A DNA stretch of 64,000 nucleotides. It comes from UBA5793 sp040255465. GTDB lineage: Bacteria; Planctomycetota; Phycisphaerae; Phycisphaerales; UBA5793. The stretch is from assembly GCA_040255465.1 (NCBI GenBank), contig JBDZVA010000001.1, forward strand, positions 186,001 to 250,000, written 5' to 3'. The translations under genes and the position numbers were made by a program. Positions 1 through 9,354 of this stretch are shown piece by piece. The stretch's first letter is position 1. Each line of letters opens with the position of its first letter. A model generated the notes under the pieces. That model ran no database searches. It saw only the letters and a program-made list of their open reading frames with translations, and was not told the DNA's origin.

Positions 1-701
1 GAGAGGTTGCTGACCTTGAGAATGCGGTGCGCATAGTTCCAGCCGACGCCGGTGACGCCACGGGCGTTGTTGCCTCGGGCGGCGGCGATGCCGGTCGTGT
101 GCGTGCCGTGGCCGTGGATGTCGTTGATATTTCCGCCGTTGGATTCCCACACCTCATCGACGGCGTTGTAGCCTTCCTTCCGGAGCACGGGAAGATCAAG
201 GTGTGTCGTGCGCAGGCCGGTATCGCAGATGCCGACCGTGATGCCGTTGAATCCCGTGTTGTAGTTCCAGGCGGTAGTCGCCTGGATCTTGGTCATGTTC
301 CACTGTTCGCCAAAGCGAGTGTCGTTGGGAGTGGCGACAGGATGGCAGATCCAGTTGGGCTCGACGAATTCAAAGAGCCCGGTGTTCATCAGCGTCTGGG
401 CGACGGTGTTCTCCGTCTGGCCCTCGGGCACAGCGATGACATACCAGTCCACTGCGGGTCGGTACTTAAGGATGGTGTAGTTCGCTTCCAGGTGCGCCTT
501 GGCCGCTTCGGACTTCATGACCTGGCCTTGGACGGGCCGGGCGATCATCTGGCCGGAAAACTCGAGTTCGCCAGGCTGCTCGACGAAGACTCGGACCGCC
601 TTGGTTTCGCCCGAGCCGTTATCAGCCATCGCCCATGGCGACAACAACACGGTCGTGGCGAGCACCATTGCTGCGCCACTCAGTTTCAATTGCCTCAACA
701 T
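1..701 (-). CDS. Subtilisin-like serine protease (S8 family), N-terminal part only
   Basis: Secreted peptidase, cut by the left window edge so about 233 N-terminal residues are visible. A signal peptide (hydrophobic run GAAMVLATTVLLSPWAMA) is followed by an inhibitor-like propeptide and the start of the catalytic domain. The Asp-box reads ICDTGLRTTHLDL and the His-box HGHGTHTTGIAAA, which are two of the three catalytic motifs; the Ser motif lies outside the window. Two ATGs are possible, at 707 and 701. I chose 701 because AAGGAG then sits 6 bases upstream, whereas it directly abuts the first ATG. The gene is divergent from dxs across a 1.2 kb gap. Family assignment is firm; substrate is unknown. 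Confidence 0.88.
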   Translation of the reverse strand, partial: MLRQLKLSGAAMVLATTVLLSPWAMADNGSGETKAVRVFVEQPGELEFSGQMIARPVQGQVMKSEAAKAHLEANYTILKYRPAVDWYVIAVPEGQTENTVAQTLMNTGLFEFVEPNWICHPVATPNDTRFGEQWNMTKIQATTAWNYNTGFNGITVGICDTGLRTTHLDLPVLRKEGYNAVDEVWESNGGNINDIHGHGTHTTGIAAARGNNARGVTGVGWNYAHRILKVSNL

Positions 702-1126
702 TTGCATCTCCTTGTTCTGCAATTACTAAAGACGCATCGCGGCACCACGCGCACCGCCGACGCGTCGATCATCCACAGCCACAGTGCAAGCGGGTCGAGC
801 AAAACATCTCGCTCCGAGCGCGCAAAGACCGCGCACACGCGCCGAGAAAACTCAGAACAGCCGCTTCCGGCTCAATCTTGGAGCCGATGTCACTACATTG
901 ATGTTCGACCTGGAACCCCAGTCCCACCAACCGGGCACGATGATCATCCGGGGACGCAGATGAGCATCTGAGGCGACAGTATATCGCTCTCCCGCGAGCT
1001 GTTGATCGTTGTGCAATCGCAATTGGAGCAAATGAGGTCATTCCATGACTGGATTCGCGCCGCGATCACCCCGGTAGGGGATGAAATGACAATTGCCGCA
1101 CCGGCCGCGACTTGGCCGCCACTGGG

Positions 1127-1135
1127 TTATCCACA
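1127..1135 (+). promoter_or_regulatory. Perfect DnaA-box consensus TTATCCACA
   Basis: Exact match to the classical 9-mer DnaA box, in non-coding DNA. One such match is expected by chance in roughly every 130 kb counting both strands, so alone it proves little. Related 9-mers in the same gap strengthen it slightly. Confidence 0.35.
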
Positions 1136-1708
1136 ATTTGGGCAGTTCGCGGTCTGCAGCGCCATCCACACCAGCGCCAAAGAGTTGTCTCGGCGTGCGC
1201 GAGGCTGACGCACCGACGCCGCAAGCGGCCGAACAAGCGAATCTCTACCGGCCCGCCCACGAGCGAGTCATTCTTGAGCGAGCCCAATCCGACGACTCAA
1301 GAAACTCCGGTGACCCGCCGGCTCGCCGGTGAGCTCGGCCCGTCCGCGAGTTCCCCACAACAGGATCTTCAGCCGCGCGCTCGGCCGTGTGACCGGCCGC
1401 TGACTCAGGCCGACCGGACTCCCGGATCAGCGCCCCAGTCCCGGTGCACCACGCCGTGTGAATGAGTGGGAAACCGTAGAAAAACGAATCATCAGCCAGT
1501 TCAGCGAACTCGGCTTGGAGGCAAAGCCGGCCGATTCCGTCGCGACGCAGCCCACGACCAGACTGATCCTCTGCGGTTCGAGCCGGAAGTCCCGTCCAGC
1601 ACATCGCCCGGAAGACCCATTTGACTCTGCCATTGCTGAGTTTGACTTCCCAGCCGGGGATGCGGTCAGCGAGCCGAGGGTCCGATCATCCGTGGACTTG
1701 TCCCCAGG

Positions 1709-1717
1709 TTGTCCACA
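1709..1717 (+). promoter_or_regulatory. DnaA-box variant TTGTCCACA
   Basis: One transition from the classical box and identical to the form preferred in high-GC actinobacteria. It lies 152 bases before the dxs start and in the same orientation as the box at 1127-1135. Confidence 0.3.
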
Positions 1718-1869
1718 GTATTTCGGGGCTCCTTCCCTGCAAGGTTGCACCCCGGACCGGGCGAACGCCGATGACCTGCCAATTGCCGACTCGAGTGCAA
1801 CCCGCGTCGCGCTGCTGCGAATCGAGTACAATACCCTTCAATACCCCGATTTGGATTGAGAGAGCGTTG

Positions 1870-3825
1870 ATGAACTCCCCGATTCTGCCGACGATTCAGT
1901 CCCCCGCCGATCTGCGAAAACTCAGCATCGAGCAGCTCGAAGCCCTCGCCGCCGAGGTTCGCAAGACCATCTACGACCAGGTCTCCAAGACCGGCGGGCA
2001 CCTCGCGCCCAATCTCGGCGTCGTCGAGCTCACCATCGCGTTGCACTACGTCTTCGACTTCGGCTCCGACCGGCTGCTCTTTGACGTCGGCCACCAGTGC
2101 TATCCCCACAAACTCCTCACCGGCCGCCTGCCCCTGCTGAGCAAACTTCGCACGCGCGAGGGCATGGCCGGCTTCCCCGAGCCGCGCGAAAGCGCCTACG
2201 ACCTCTTCTCAGTTGGACACGCCGGCACCGGCATCTCCACCGCCATCGGTATGGCGCGCGGCGACAGCATCAACGGCGAAGCCTTCGACCCCGAAACCAA
2301 TCCCACCGGCCGCCGCGTCGTCACCATCATCGGCGATGCCTCCATCGTCAATGGCGTCGCGATGGAAGGCCTCAACAACGCCGGCACGCTCAAGCGCCAG
2401 TTCCTCGTCGTCCTCAACGACAACGGCATGAGCATCGCCAAGCCCCAGGGCGCCATTGCGGCCTACTTCGACCGCGTTCGCACCAGTCGCACCTATCGCC
2501 AGATGAAGCGCGCCGCCAAGGACGTCGTCTCCTATCTGCCCGGCGGATCGATCATCGGAGAGATGTACCACCGCACCGGCGAGATGATGAAGGCCGCCAT
2601 CGCCGAGGACGCCTGGTTCGAGAAATTCGGCCTGCTCACCGTCGGCCCCGTCGACGGCCACGACATGCGCTCGCTCATCGAGATGCTCATCGAAGTGCGC
2701 AACTTCGACCGCCCGATGGTGCTTCACGTCCACACTATTAAAGGTAAGGGCTACGAACACTGCGAGGGCGACGCGACGACCTTCCACTCGCCCAAACCAT
2801 TCGTCGTGCAGGGCTGCCGCGTGGAACTCAAGTCCAGCGGCCGCTCCTTCACCAGCGCCTTCGGCGACGCGATGGTCGATCTCATGGAGCGCGATGACCA
2901 GGTCGTCTGCGCCACCGCGGCCATGCCCGACGGCACCGGTGTGGTCAAAGTGCTGCCCAAGTTCCCCACGCGCGCCTGGGACACCGGCATCTGCGAAAGC
3001 CACGCCATGGACATGATGGCGGGTCTGGCCAAGACGGGTCTCAAGCCCTTCTTCGCCGTCTACTCCACTTTCGTCCAGCGCGCCTTCGACCAGATCTTCC
3101 AGGAAGTATCGCTGCAGGGACTGCCCGTGCGTGTATGCCTCGATCGCGCCGGCCTGGTGGGCGGCGACGGCGCCGTGCACCACGGCTTCTGCGACATCAG
3201 CATTCTCCGCGTCTTCCCCAAGGCGGCACTGCTCGCCGCCATCGACGAGCCCAGCCTCCGCGCCGGCCTCGAGTTCATGCGCAACTACGACGCCGGCCTC
3301 AGTGTCATCCGCTACCCGCGCGACAGCGTCAGCGATCGCTTTGCCAGTAAGGAATGTCCACCATTCGAACTTGGCAAAGCGCGTGCCCTCAAGACCGAGG
3401 AGAAACCCGACATCGCGCTGTTCGCCTACGGCGTCATGGCCATGAACGCGATGGAAGCCGCTGAGCAACTCAACGGCGACTATCGCGTCAACGTCTACGA
3501 CGCCCGCTTCGCCAAGCCCGTCGACATCGAACTGCTCACCGACCTCATCCAGCGCGGCGTGCCGATTCTCACCCTCGAAGATCACGCCCTCACCGGCGGC
3601 TTTGGCGCCTGCGTGCTCGACGCCTGCCACGCCGCCGGCCTGCCGACCAGCGGCATCAAGAGCCTCGGCATCCCCGAGCGCTGGATCTATCAGGACAGCC
3701 GCGCCAAGCAACTCGCCGAAGTCGGCCTCGACGCCCCATCCATCGCCCGCACCGTCCGCGAATGGCTCGACACCGCGCCGGTCGTGCCGCAGGTGGTGAA
3801 GGCGGGCGTAAAGACGAGCGTTTGA
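1870..3825 (+). CDS. dxs: 1-deoxy-D-xylulose-5-phosphate synthase
   Basis: Thiamine-diphosphate enzyme that condenses pyruvate and glyceraldehyde 3-phosphate, the first step of the MEP isoprenoid pathway; cytoplasmic. The product is 651 residues, close to the usual 620-650. It shows the N-terminal signature KTGGHLAPNLGVVELTIAL, the substrate loop DVGHQCYPHKLLTGR, the ThDP/Mg site GDASIVNGVAMEGLNNAG followed by LNDNGMSI, then the pyrimidine-binding and transketolase C-terminal domains. The frame stays open 249 bases further upstream, but similarity to the family begins at the ATG at 1870. A GAGAG purine run precedes that ATG. A Rho-independent terminator follows, so it is probably monocistronic. 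Confidence 0.95.
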   Translation: MNSPILPTIQSPADLRKLSIEQLEALAAEVRKTIYDQVSKTGGHLAPNLGVVELTIALHYVFDFGSDRLLFDVGHQCYPHKLLTGRLPLLSKLRTREGMAGFPEPRESAYDLFSVGHAGTGISTAIGMARGDSINGEAFDPETNPTGRRVVTIIGDASIVNGVAMEGLNNAGTLKRQFLVVLNDNGMSIAKPQGAIAAYFDRVRTSRTYRQMKRAAKDVVSYLPGGSIIGEMYHRTGEMMKAAIAEDAWFEKFGLLTVGPVDGHDMRSLIEMLIEVRNFDRPMVLHVHTIKGKGYEHCEGDATTFHSPKPFVVQGCRVELKSSGRSFTSAFGDAMVDLMERDDQVVCATAAMPDGTGVVKVLPKFPTRAWDTGICESHAMDMMAGLAKTGLKPFFAVYSTFVQRAFDQIFQEVSLQGLPVRVCLDRAGLVGGDGAVHHGFCDISILRVFPKAALLAAIDEPSLRAGLEFMRNYDAGLSVIRYPRDSVSDRFASKECPPFELGKARALKTEEKPDIALFAYGVMAMNAMEAAEQLNGDYRVNVYDARFAKPVDIELLTDLIQRGVPILTLEDHALTGGFGACVLDACHAAGLPTSGIKSLGIPERWIYQDSRAKQLAEVGLDAPSIARTVREWLDTAPVVPQVVKAGVKTSV

Positions 3826-3873
3826 GTTTCAAGCCGACACGAGTCGGTGCTCCAGAACAATGTAACCACTACG

Positions 3874-3898
3874 CCGCGGGTGAAAGCCCGCGGTTTTT
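3874..3898 (+). terminator. Rho-independent terminator after dxs
   Basis: Perfect 7-bp stem CCGCGGG / CCCGCGG with a 6-base loop, followed directly by five T. It lies 48 bases after the dxs stop. The rest of the 311-base gap to the next gene holds no other clear signal; TAGAAT at 4072-4077 is a possible -10 for the Kelch gene. Confidence 0.85.
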
Positions 3899-4136
3899 GT
3901 TCATCCCAGACTGCGATGAATCTCATGCGCGGCACGCAGACGGCCGAGTGAAGCCGCGAAATGGCGTCGCGTTCGTACGTTGCTGCCCGATTGAATCGTC
4001 CGGACAAGCATCCGACCCTGATTCCTCAAGCCACCTCTCACCGCGTGCACCCTCTTCCCCCGGGGTTCCAGTAGAATGAAACTGACCGCCCTTCCCGGAT
4101 GCAGGAAAGGAAGGCCGAACAAGCAGGGAGGTTCCT

Positions 4137-6269
4137 ATGCGCACAGCGTGTGTGAGAATGCTCGCATTAGTGTTCGTTGCTGGCCTGCTGATGACAGCCA
4201 CCAACTCAACGAACGCACAGGACAATTGCGCGCAGTGGTCGATGGTCAATGTGACCGGGCCTTGGGCGGAAACAGGAACCGCGATAGCCTACGACAGCGC
4301 TCGCGATGTCACTGTTCTCTTCGGCGGCTTCAGGTGGGTCGAGAACTCAGGTGAGACCTGGGAGTGGAACGGCTCAGCCTGGTCGCTCGTCTCGCAGACG
4401 GGTCCGAGCCCGCGCGGCCATCACGCAATGGTGTATGACAGTAATCGCGGCGTTACAGTCTTGTTTGGCGGCTCCGACCAGCAGCAACGGATGGGTGATA
4501 CGTGGGAATGGAATGGCGTCGAGTGGAGACTCGCGTCGCAATCGGGTCCGAGTCCGCGCTCCCTGCATGCGATGGCCTTCGACAGCAACCGCGGCGTGAC
4601 CGTGCTCTTTGGCGGTTGGAATGGCTCCCTTACTGACACGTGGGAGTGGGATGGAAACCAATGGACTCAAGTCGCCAACACGGGTCCGAGTTATCGGGAA
4701 GGTCATGCGATGGCGTTTGACCAGGCGCGCGGCGTGACCGTGCTCTTTGGCGGCAAGAGCGTAGGATTCCAAGGCGATACGTGGGAATGGGATGGGCAGT
4801 CTTGGTCACTCGTTTCCGAGACGGGTCCGGTTGGTCGTGAGCGCTCGGCCATGGCCTATGACTCTGTTCGCGGAGTGACCGTTCTCATGGGCGGCGCGCA
4901 CGAAGAGTCTTGGGGATGGACCGTAGGCACCGACACGTGGGAATGGGATGGCGAACAATGGAGCATGCGGAGTCTGAGTGGTGGTTTGGGCCCACGCTGG
5001 ATTCACAGCATGGCGTTCGACAGCGCCCGTGGCTTGGCAGTCGTATTCGGTGGAGAAGGGGAGTATTTCAACACCCACAATGACACCTGGGCTTGGGATG
5101 GCGAGCGATGGCGCGTTGCCAGTTTGGGGGGTCGCAGTGAACTCGCGATGGCGTTCGATTCACAGCGAGGCGTGAGCGTCTTGTTTGGAGGCTACACGAC
5201 CGGTGGCCTTACGATGGGCGATACATGGGAATGGAGTGGTTCCGGCTGGCGTCATCGCGCGACGTCCGGCCCGAATCGCCGATCCAGCCACGCGATGGCG
5301 TACGATTCGCGCCGAGGAGTCACCGTACTGTTCGGTGGAGGTGACAATTACGCGCAGAACGACACTTGGGAGTGGGACGGCCAGAGATGGTCGCTTGTTT
5401 CCGAGGAGGGTCCCCCGCCCCTCACTTGGCATTCCATGACCTATGACAGCGCCCGCGGTGTGGTGGTGCTCTTCGGTGGAGAAGTGGGCTATCACACGTA
5501 CAGCGGCGATACATGGGAGTGGGATGGCGTTGCGTGGCGATTGGCCGCGACGACTGGACCCGAGCCGCGTGCACGATGTGGACTTGCCTACGACAGCGCA
5601 CGCGAAGTCACGGTTATGTATGGCGGCTATGGCAGCAGTCGGCTGGGCGATACTTGGGAATGGGATGGTGCGAATTGGACACTCGTGTCCCAGGCTGGCC
5701 CGGACTATCTCACCGGCTTCACAATGGCGTATGACTCCGATCGCAATGTGACGGTGCTTGTGGGTAGCACGCGCGAGGTCGACGAGACGTGGCAATGGGA
5801 TGGACATGCGTGGGAACTCGCTTCGGTCGGCGCGCCGACGAGTCGATGGGAAAGCGCGATGGCTTATGACAGCGTTCGTAAGGCAATGGTGATCTTCAGC
5901 GGCACAGAATACGGCTACCGCGGCGACACCTGGGAACTCGCATTCCCCGTTGCGCCGCAACTCCAAGCGGCCACCGGCTGTCCCTACAGCGGCAACTCGA
6001 CCATCACTTGGTCCTGCACATCGCCGAACGGCACGGTAGCCGTCGTCTACGCCGCCAACACGGGAAACATGGTCATCCCGTTCGGCCGCCCATGCGCTGG
6101 CACGCAACTCGGCCTCGGCAGCCGCGCCATCCAACTCGCATTCACGGCCCACTCGGACACGCTCGGCGCCGGCGTGCGCGAAGTGACCGCACCCCGTGCC
6201 GCCTGCGGCGGCAGGATCCAACTCATCGATCTGCAGACCTGCAGCACAAGCCCCACCGTGACGTACTAG
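4137..6269 (+). CDS. Secreted Kelch-like repeat protein with Cys-containing C-terminal module
   Basis: 710 residues. A signal peptide (about 1-28, ending TNSTNAQ) is followed by about 12 repeats of some 50 residues, each with a core like AMAYDSRRGVTVLFGG then GDTWEWDG and W.L. This is the Kelch/galactose-oxidase-like propeller pattern seen in planctomycete exported proteins; 12 units could make one or two propellers. The last 95 or so residues form a separate module (ATGCPY, PCAGTQLGLG, ACGG, LQTCSTS) shared with the four SBBP proteins at 9.6-19.7 kb. GGGAGG lies 5 bases before the ATG. Ligand and exact role are unknown; extracellular location is inferred from the signal peptide. Confidence 0.82.
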   Translation: MRTACVRMLALVFVAGLLMTATNSTNAQDNCAQWSMVNVTGPWAETGTAIAYDSARDVTVLFGGFRWVENSGETWEWNGSAWSLVSQTGPSPRGHHAMVYDSNRGVTVLFGGSDQQQRMGDTWEWNGVEWRLASQSGPSPRSLHAMAFDSNRGVTVLFGGWNGSLTDTWEWDGNQWTQVANTGPSYREGHAMAFDQARGVTVLFGGKSVGFQGDTWEWDGQSWSLVSETGPVGRERSAMAYDSVRGVTVLMGGAHEESWGWTVGTDTWEWDGEQWSMRSLSGGLGPRWIHSMAFDSARGLAVVFGGEGEYFNTHNDTWAWDGERWRVASLGGRSELAMAFDSQRGVSVLFGGYTTGGLTMGDTWEWSGSGWRHRATSGPNRRSSHAMAYDSRRGVTVLFGGGDNYAQNDTWEWDGQRWSLVSEEGPPPLTWHSMTYDSARGVVVLFGGEVGYHTYSGDTWEWDGVAWRLAATTGPEPRARCGLAYDSAREVTVMYGGYGSSRLGDTWEWDGANWTLVSQAGPDYLTGFTMAYDSDRNVTVLVGSTREVDETWQWDGHAWELASVGAPTSRWESAMAYDSVRKAMVIFSGTEYGYRGDTWELAFPVAPQLQAATGCPYSGNSTITWSCTSPNGTVAVVYAANTGNMVIPFGRPCAGTQLGLGSRAIQLAFTAHSDTLGAGVREVTAPRAACGGRIQLIDLQTCSTSPTVTY

Positions 6270-6338
6270 GTGGAGCATACATGCAGCGAGCAGCACTTCG
6301 CTGCAATGATGACTATCCTCTGACTTGCCCGCGTTCGT

Positions 6339-6366
6339 CGCGCCCTTTCGACGCGTCGAGGGCGCG
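6339..6366. repeat. GC-rich hairpin between Kelch and dehydrogenase genes
   Basis: CGCGCCC pairs with GGGCGCG, and the interior TCGAC/GTCGA can extend the stem with a small bulge. There is no T-tract, so it is not a classical terminator. It could stabilise the upstream mRNA 3' end. Confidence 0.4.
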
Positions 6367-6395
6367 GCGCAGTCAATACTCCGGAGGAGAATCAC

Positions 6396-7442
6396 ATGCC
6401 CACCAAAGCCTTCGCCGCCCAGTCCGAAACCTCGCCACTCGGTCCGTTCAGCATTGAACGACGCGAGCCGACACCAGTTGACGTCGAGATCGACATCCTC
6501 TTCTGCGGCGTGTGCCACACCGACATCCACTTCGCCCGCAACGAGTGGGGGCTGAGCACCTATCCCATCGTGCCCGGCCACGAAATCCTCGGCCGCGTCA
6601 CCCGCGTCGGCAGCGCCGTCACGAAGTTCAAGCCCGGCGACCTGGCCGCAGTCGGCTGCCTTGTCGATTCCTGCCGCAACTGTTCGAGTTGCAAGCAGGG
6701 CCTCGAACAGTTCTGCCTCAACGGCTCGACTTTCACCTACAACGGTGAAGACAAGCACTCGGGCGGCATGACCTTCGGCGGCTACTCCGAGAAGATCGTC
6801 GTCGACGAAGCGTTCACTCTCAAGGTGCCCAACAACCTCGACCCCGCCGCCGCCGCGCCGCTGCTCTGCGCCGGCATCACGACCTACTCGCCCCTGCGCA
6901 AGTGGGGCGCGGCCAAGGGAAAGAGGATCGGCATCGTCGGCCTTGGCGGACTGGGTCACATGGGCGTCAAGTTCGCACACGCCTTCGGCGCGCACACCGT
7001 CCTCTTCACCACATCCGAAAGCAAAGTCGCCGACGGCAAGCGCCTCGGCGCCGATGAAGTCGTCATCTCGAAGAATGAAGAAGCCATGGCCGCCCACGCC
7101 GGCAGCTTCGACATGATCCTCGACACCGTCTCGGCCGATCACGATGTCAACGCCTATCTCGCGCTGCTCAAACTCGACGGTTCGCTCGTGATGGTCGGCG
7201 CCCCGCCCGCCCCCCAGGGCGTCCACGTCTTCAGCCTGCTCCTGCCGCGCCGTCACCTGTCCGGCTCGCTCATCGGTGGACTCCCCGAAACCCAGGAAAT
7301 GCTTGACTTCTGCGGCAAGCACAACGTCGTCTGCGAGATCGAACTCATCCGCATGCAGCAGATCAACGAGGCCTACGAACGCATGCTCCGCCGCGACGTA
7401 AAATACCGCTTCGTCATCGACATGGCTTCGCTGAAGGGTTAA
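6396..7442 (+). CDS. Zinc-dependent NAD(P) alcohol dehydrogenase (CAD/YahK-like MDR)
   Basis: 348-residue cytosolic medium-chain dehydrogenase interconverting alcohols and aldehydes. Catalytic zinc ligands are Cys40 (FCGVCHTDIH) and His62-Glu63 (GHEILG); the third is the Cys in PLLCAGITTY. Structural zinc cysteines are at 93, 96, 99 and 107. The coenzyme loop is GLGGLGHMG. The arrangement fits the cinnamyl-alcohol dehydrogenase / YahK group, whose members usually prefer NADPH and broad aldehyde substrates. GGAGGAGA precedes the ATG. It converges with the gene at 7453, with only 10 bases between stops. True substrate cannot be read from sequence. Confidence 0.9.
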   Translation: MPTKAFAAQSETSPLGPFSIERREPTPVDVEIDILFCGVCHTDIHFARNEWGLSTYPIVPGHEILGRVTRVGSAVTKFKPGDLAAVGCLVDSCRNCSSCKQGLEQFCLNGSTFTYNGEDKHSGGMTFGGYSEKIVVDEAFTLKVPNNLDPAAAAPLLCAGITTYSPLRKWGAAKGKRIGIVGLGGLGHMGVKFAHAFGAHTVLFTTSESKVADGKRLGADEVVISKNEEAMAAHAGSFDMILDTVSADHDVNAYLALLKLDGSLVMVGAPPAPQGVHVFSLLLPRRHLSGSLIGGLPETQEMLDFCGKHNVVCEIELIRMQQINEAYERMLRRDVKYRFVIDMASLKG

Positions 7443-7452
7443 CCGCTGCGAC

Positions 7453-8676
7453 TCACGGAATGCGGCGCTCGGCTGGCGTTTCGATGCTCAGCTCATACAC
7501 CCGTGTCTCCGTCGGCCACAGTCGAATCCGCTCGTTCTGCTTGCCGAAGTCGAAGATCGGCTGCTCCATGACGTAGGCCGCGCCAGCGCCCTTCTCCCCG
7601 CCGCTCCGCCATCCGACGCTGCGCAGCGGGTAATTCACGGCGATCGACTTCACGCGCGCTCCCGTGTCGTCATAGAAAGACAGGCGATCCTTGCTGCCGC
7701 AGATGTAGTGCTGCCCGTCCCACGCCAGCCCGGTCAGCCAGGTATCCTGCGTTTTGAGCGTGCGCGTGATGACGCCGCTCTGCGGATCGACGGTGTGGAT
7801 GATGCCGTTCATCCCTTCGAGCACGCACAGACTGCCGTTGATGAATTCGATGCCCTTGGCGCCGTAGCTCTTGTTGGCCTTGTTTGATTCCGTCACAATC
7901 GAGCGAAGCGTCTTGCCCGTTGCGGGGTCGATAACATAGATCGGCAGCCCCGCCGTCCACCCACTGGTCATCGCGTAAAGATTCGTTCCGTCCGTGCAGA
8001 TATCCAGCACCGAGCCGTCGAGCGAGAACGTGCGCTTCACCTTTCCCTGCAGGTCACACTCAAAGAGCGAACCCATCTGCGCGATCCACATCGAGTCGCC
8101 CAGAAATGCAAAGCCGGCCGGCACCTCTTCAGCGGGCGCCTTAAACGTTTCGATGGTGACGCCATCATCGTCAGTGATTCGATTGGGCCGCGGCTCAGGA
8201 TCGTCCCATTCCTGCCCAGCCTTGTAGAGGTCATAGCGCCGCAGCGCATCGCGCAGATTCTCTTTGAATTCCTCCGGCAACATGTAACTCGAAAACCGAT
8301 CAACCTTCTCCAGATCGTTGCCAAACGTAATCAGCGACGGATACGCCGACATGTTGAACCGCTCGCACAGCTCCGGCGTAACGTCGCGATTGATCGTCAC
8401 CCAGTGAAAGCTACGGCTCATCTCGATGACCGACGCGTCGGTGAAGGTATCTTCTTCGAGCTTGTGGCACCAGTGGCAGGTGTTGAAGGTGAAGAACGCG
8501 ATGACGGGCTTGCCGTCCTGCTTGGACAGTTCCCTCGCCTCGTCGAGGCTGGCGCACCAGTGGATGCCGTCGGCAGTCTGCTCGGCTCGCACGTCCTGGG
8601 CCGACGAAGGCGCCGCGCAAAGCATCACAACCAGAACATTCTGAATCGCAATCGCGAGTCGGGTTCGGCGAGTCAT
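7453..8676 (-). CDS. Secreted thioredoxin-fold protein with C-terminal beta-propeller-like region
   Basis: 407 residues. The start at 8676 has GGAGAG upstream and gives a clean signal peptide (TRLAIAIQNVLVVMLCAAPSSAQ). A thioredoxin-like domain follows, with CHWC in FFTFNTCHWCHKLEEDTF and a cis-Pro region SAYPSLITF, resembling DUF255/thioredoxin_7 proteins. The C-terminal 230 or so residues look like a beta-propeller (LYAMTSG, IYVIDPATGKTLR, ICVLEG-type strands). A periplasmic role in disulfide handling or metal/thiol chemistry is plausible but inferred. The frame can extend upstream to 8751, but that adds a poor leader. Confidence 0.75.
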   Translation of the reverse strand: MTRRTRLAIAIQNVLVVMLCAAPSSAQDVRAEQTADGIHWCASLDEARELSKQDGKPVIAFFTFNTCHWCHKLEEDTFTDASVIEMSRSFHWVTINRDVTPELCERFNMSAYPSLITFGNDLEKVDRFSSYMLPEEFKENLRDALRRYDLYKAGQEWDDPEPRPNRITDDDGVTIETFKAPAEEVPAGFAFLGDSMWIAQMGSLFECDLQGKVKRTFSLDGSVLDICTDGTNLYAMTSGWTAGLPIYVIDPATGKTLRSIVTESNKANKSYGAKGIEFINGSLCVLEGMNGIIHTVDPQSGVITRTLKTQDTWLTGLAWDGQHYICGSKDRLSFYDDTGARVKSIAVNYPLRSVGWRSGGEKGAGAAYVMEQPIFDFGKQNERIRLWPTETRVYELSIETPAERRIP

Positions 8677-8782
8677 CGGAACTCTCCCATGTTGGATGGC
8701 GTCCACCGCGATCCTAGCGATCTGAACGGCGCAAGCCGAGCAGGCAATCACCTTGGGGCACGCTGTGCTAGACTGTCAGGCG

Positions 8783-9307
8783 ATGGACTCGAACGTGCTC
8801 ATCCGACCCGAACAACGGGCTGATTCCGCCGCCATCGCCGAAGTGAATCGACTCGCATTCAACGGCGATGCCGAGGCCCGTCTCGTCGCCGCGCTGCGCG
8901 AGTCGGAGGCATTCATTCCGGAGTTGTCGCTTGTGGCAGTCGCCGGCGGCGCTCTGGTTGGCCACTTGCTGTTGACGCGCATCGCGGTCCGGAACGCGTC
9001 GGGGATGGCGCCAGCGCTGGCCCTCGCCCCCATGGCCGTACACCCGCACTTCCAGCGAATGGGCATCGGCTCGCAACTGGTGATCGACGCGCTCGCCGCG
9101 GCACGGCGGCTTGGCCATGACCTTGTCATCGTCCTCGGCCACGCCAACTTCTATCCCCGCTTCGGCTTCGTCCCGGCTTCCCGCCGCAGCGTCCGGCCAC
9201 CGTTCGAGGTTCGCGATGAGGTCTTCATGCTCGCCTGGCTCGGCAGCGGCCAGATCCCGGACATTGCCGGCGTCGTCGAATACCCGCCCGCATTCGACGG
9301 CGTGTGA
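8783..9307 (+). CDS. GNAT family N-acetyltransferase (YhbS-like)
   Basis: 174 residues. The acetyl-CoA binding motif A reads LAPMAVHPHFQRMGIGSQLV, with the Q/R-x-x-G-x-G/A signature as QRMGIG. The segment VLGHANFYPRFGFVPAS is typical of the YhbS subgroup. The start at 8783 removes a ten-residue upstream extension without similarity. It diverges from the thioredoxin-fold gene; the two starts are 106 bases apart. The acetyl acceptor is unknown. Confidence 0.85.
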   Translation: MDSNVLIRPEQRADSAAIAEVNRLAFNGDAEARLVAALRESEAFIPELSLVAVAGGALVGHLLLTRIAVRNASGMAPALALAPMAVHPHFQRMGIGSQLVIDALAAARRLGHDLVIVLGHANFYPRFGFVPASRRSVRPPFEVRDEVFMLAWLGSGQIPDIAGVVEYPPAFDGV

Positions 9308-9312
9308 CGTCC

Positions 9313-9347
9313 AAAAACGCCACAACCCCCCGCGAAAGCGAGGGGTT
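9313..9347 (-). terminator. Rho-independent terminator of the tRNA gene
   Basis: On the minus strand, AACCCC pairs with GGGGTT and an inner CGC pairs with GCG around the loop, and a run of five T (9317-9313) follows a few bases later. It sits just downstream of the tRNA 3' end. It also overlaps the end of the convergent acetyltransferase gene. Confidence 0.65.
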
Positions 9348-9354
9348 GCGAAAG

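Larger units (their letters stand above)
702..1869. other. 1.2 kb intergenic region with DnaA-box-like 9-mers
   Basis: No open frame here looks like a protein: those present are Arg/Ser/Pro-rich, lack ribosome binding sites and match nothing I recognise. The region holds TTATCCACA (1127-1135), TTGTCCACA (1709-1717), TCATCCACA (769-777) and weaker copies at 1162-1170 and 1351-1359, all on the plus strand. TACAAT at 1827-1832 could be a -10 element for dxs, but no convincing -35 is placed correctly. It separates divergently transcribed genes, so both promoters must lie here. Confidence 0.5.

Noticed and set aside
1458..1859. A 133-residue plus-strand frame before dxs
   Set aside because: No ribosome site, no similarity recognised, low-complexity composition, and it contains the DnaA-like box region.
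2209..3711. A 500-residue minus-strand frame
   Set aside because: Antisense to dxs; composition is a shadow of GC-rich third codon positions.
5160..7322. A 720-residue minus-strand frame
   Set aside because: Antisense to the Kelch-like and dehydrogenase genes, which have clear domains, signal peptide and ribosome sites.
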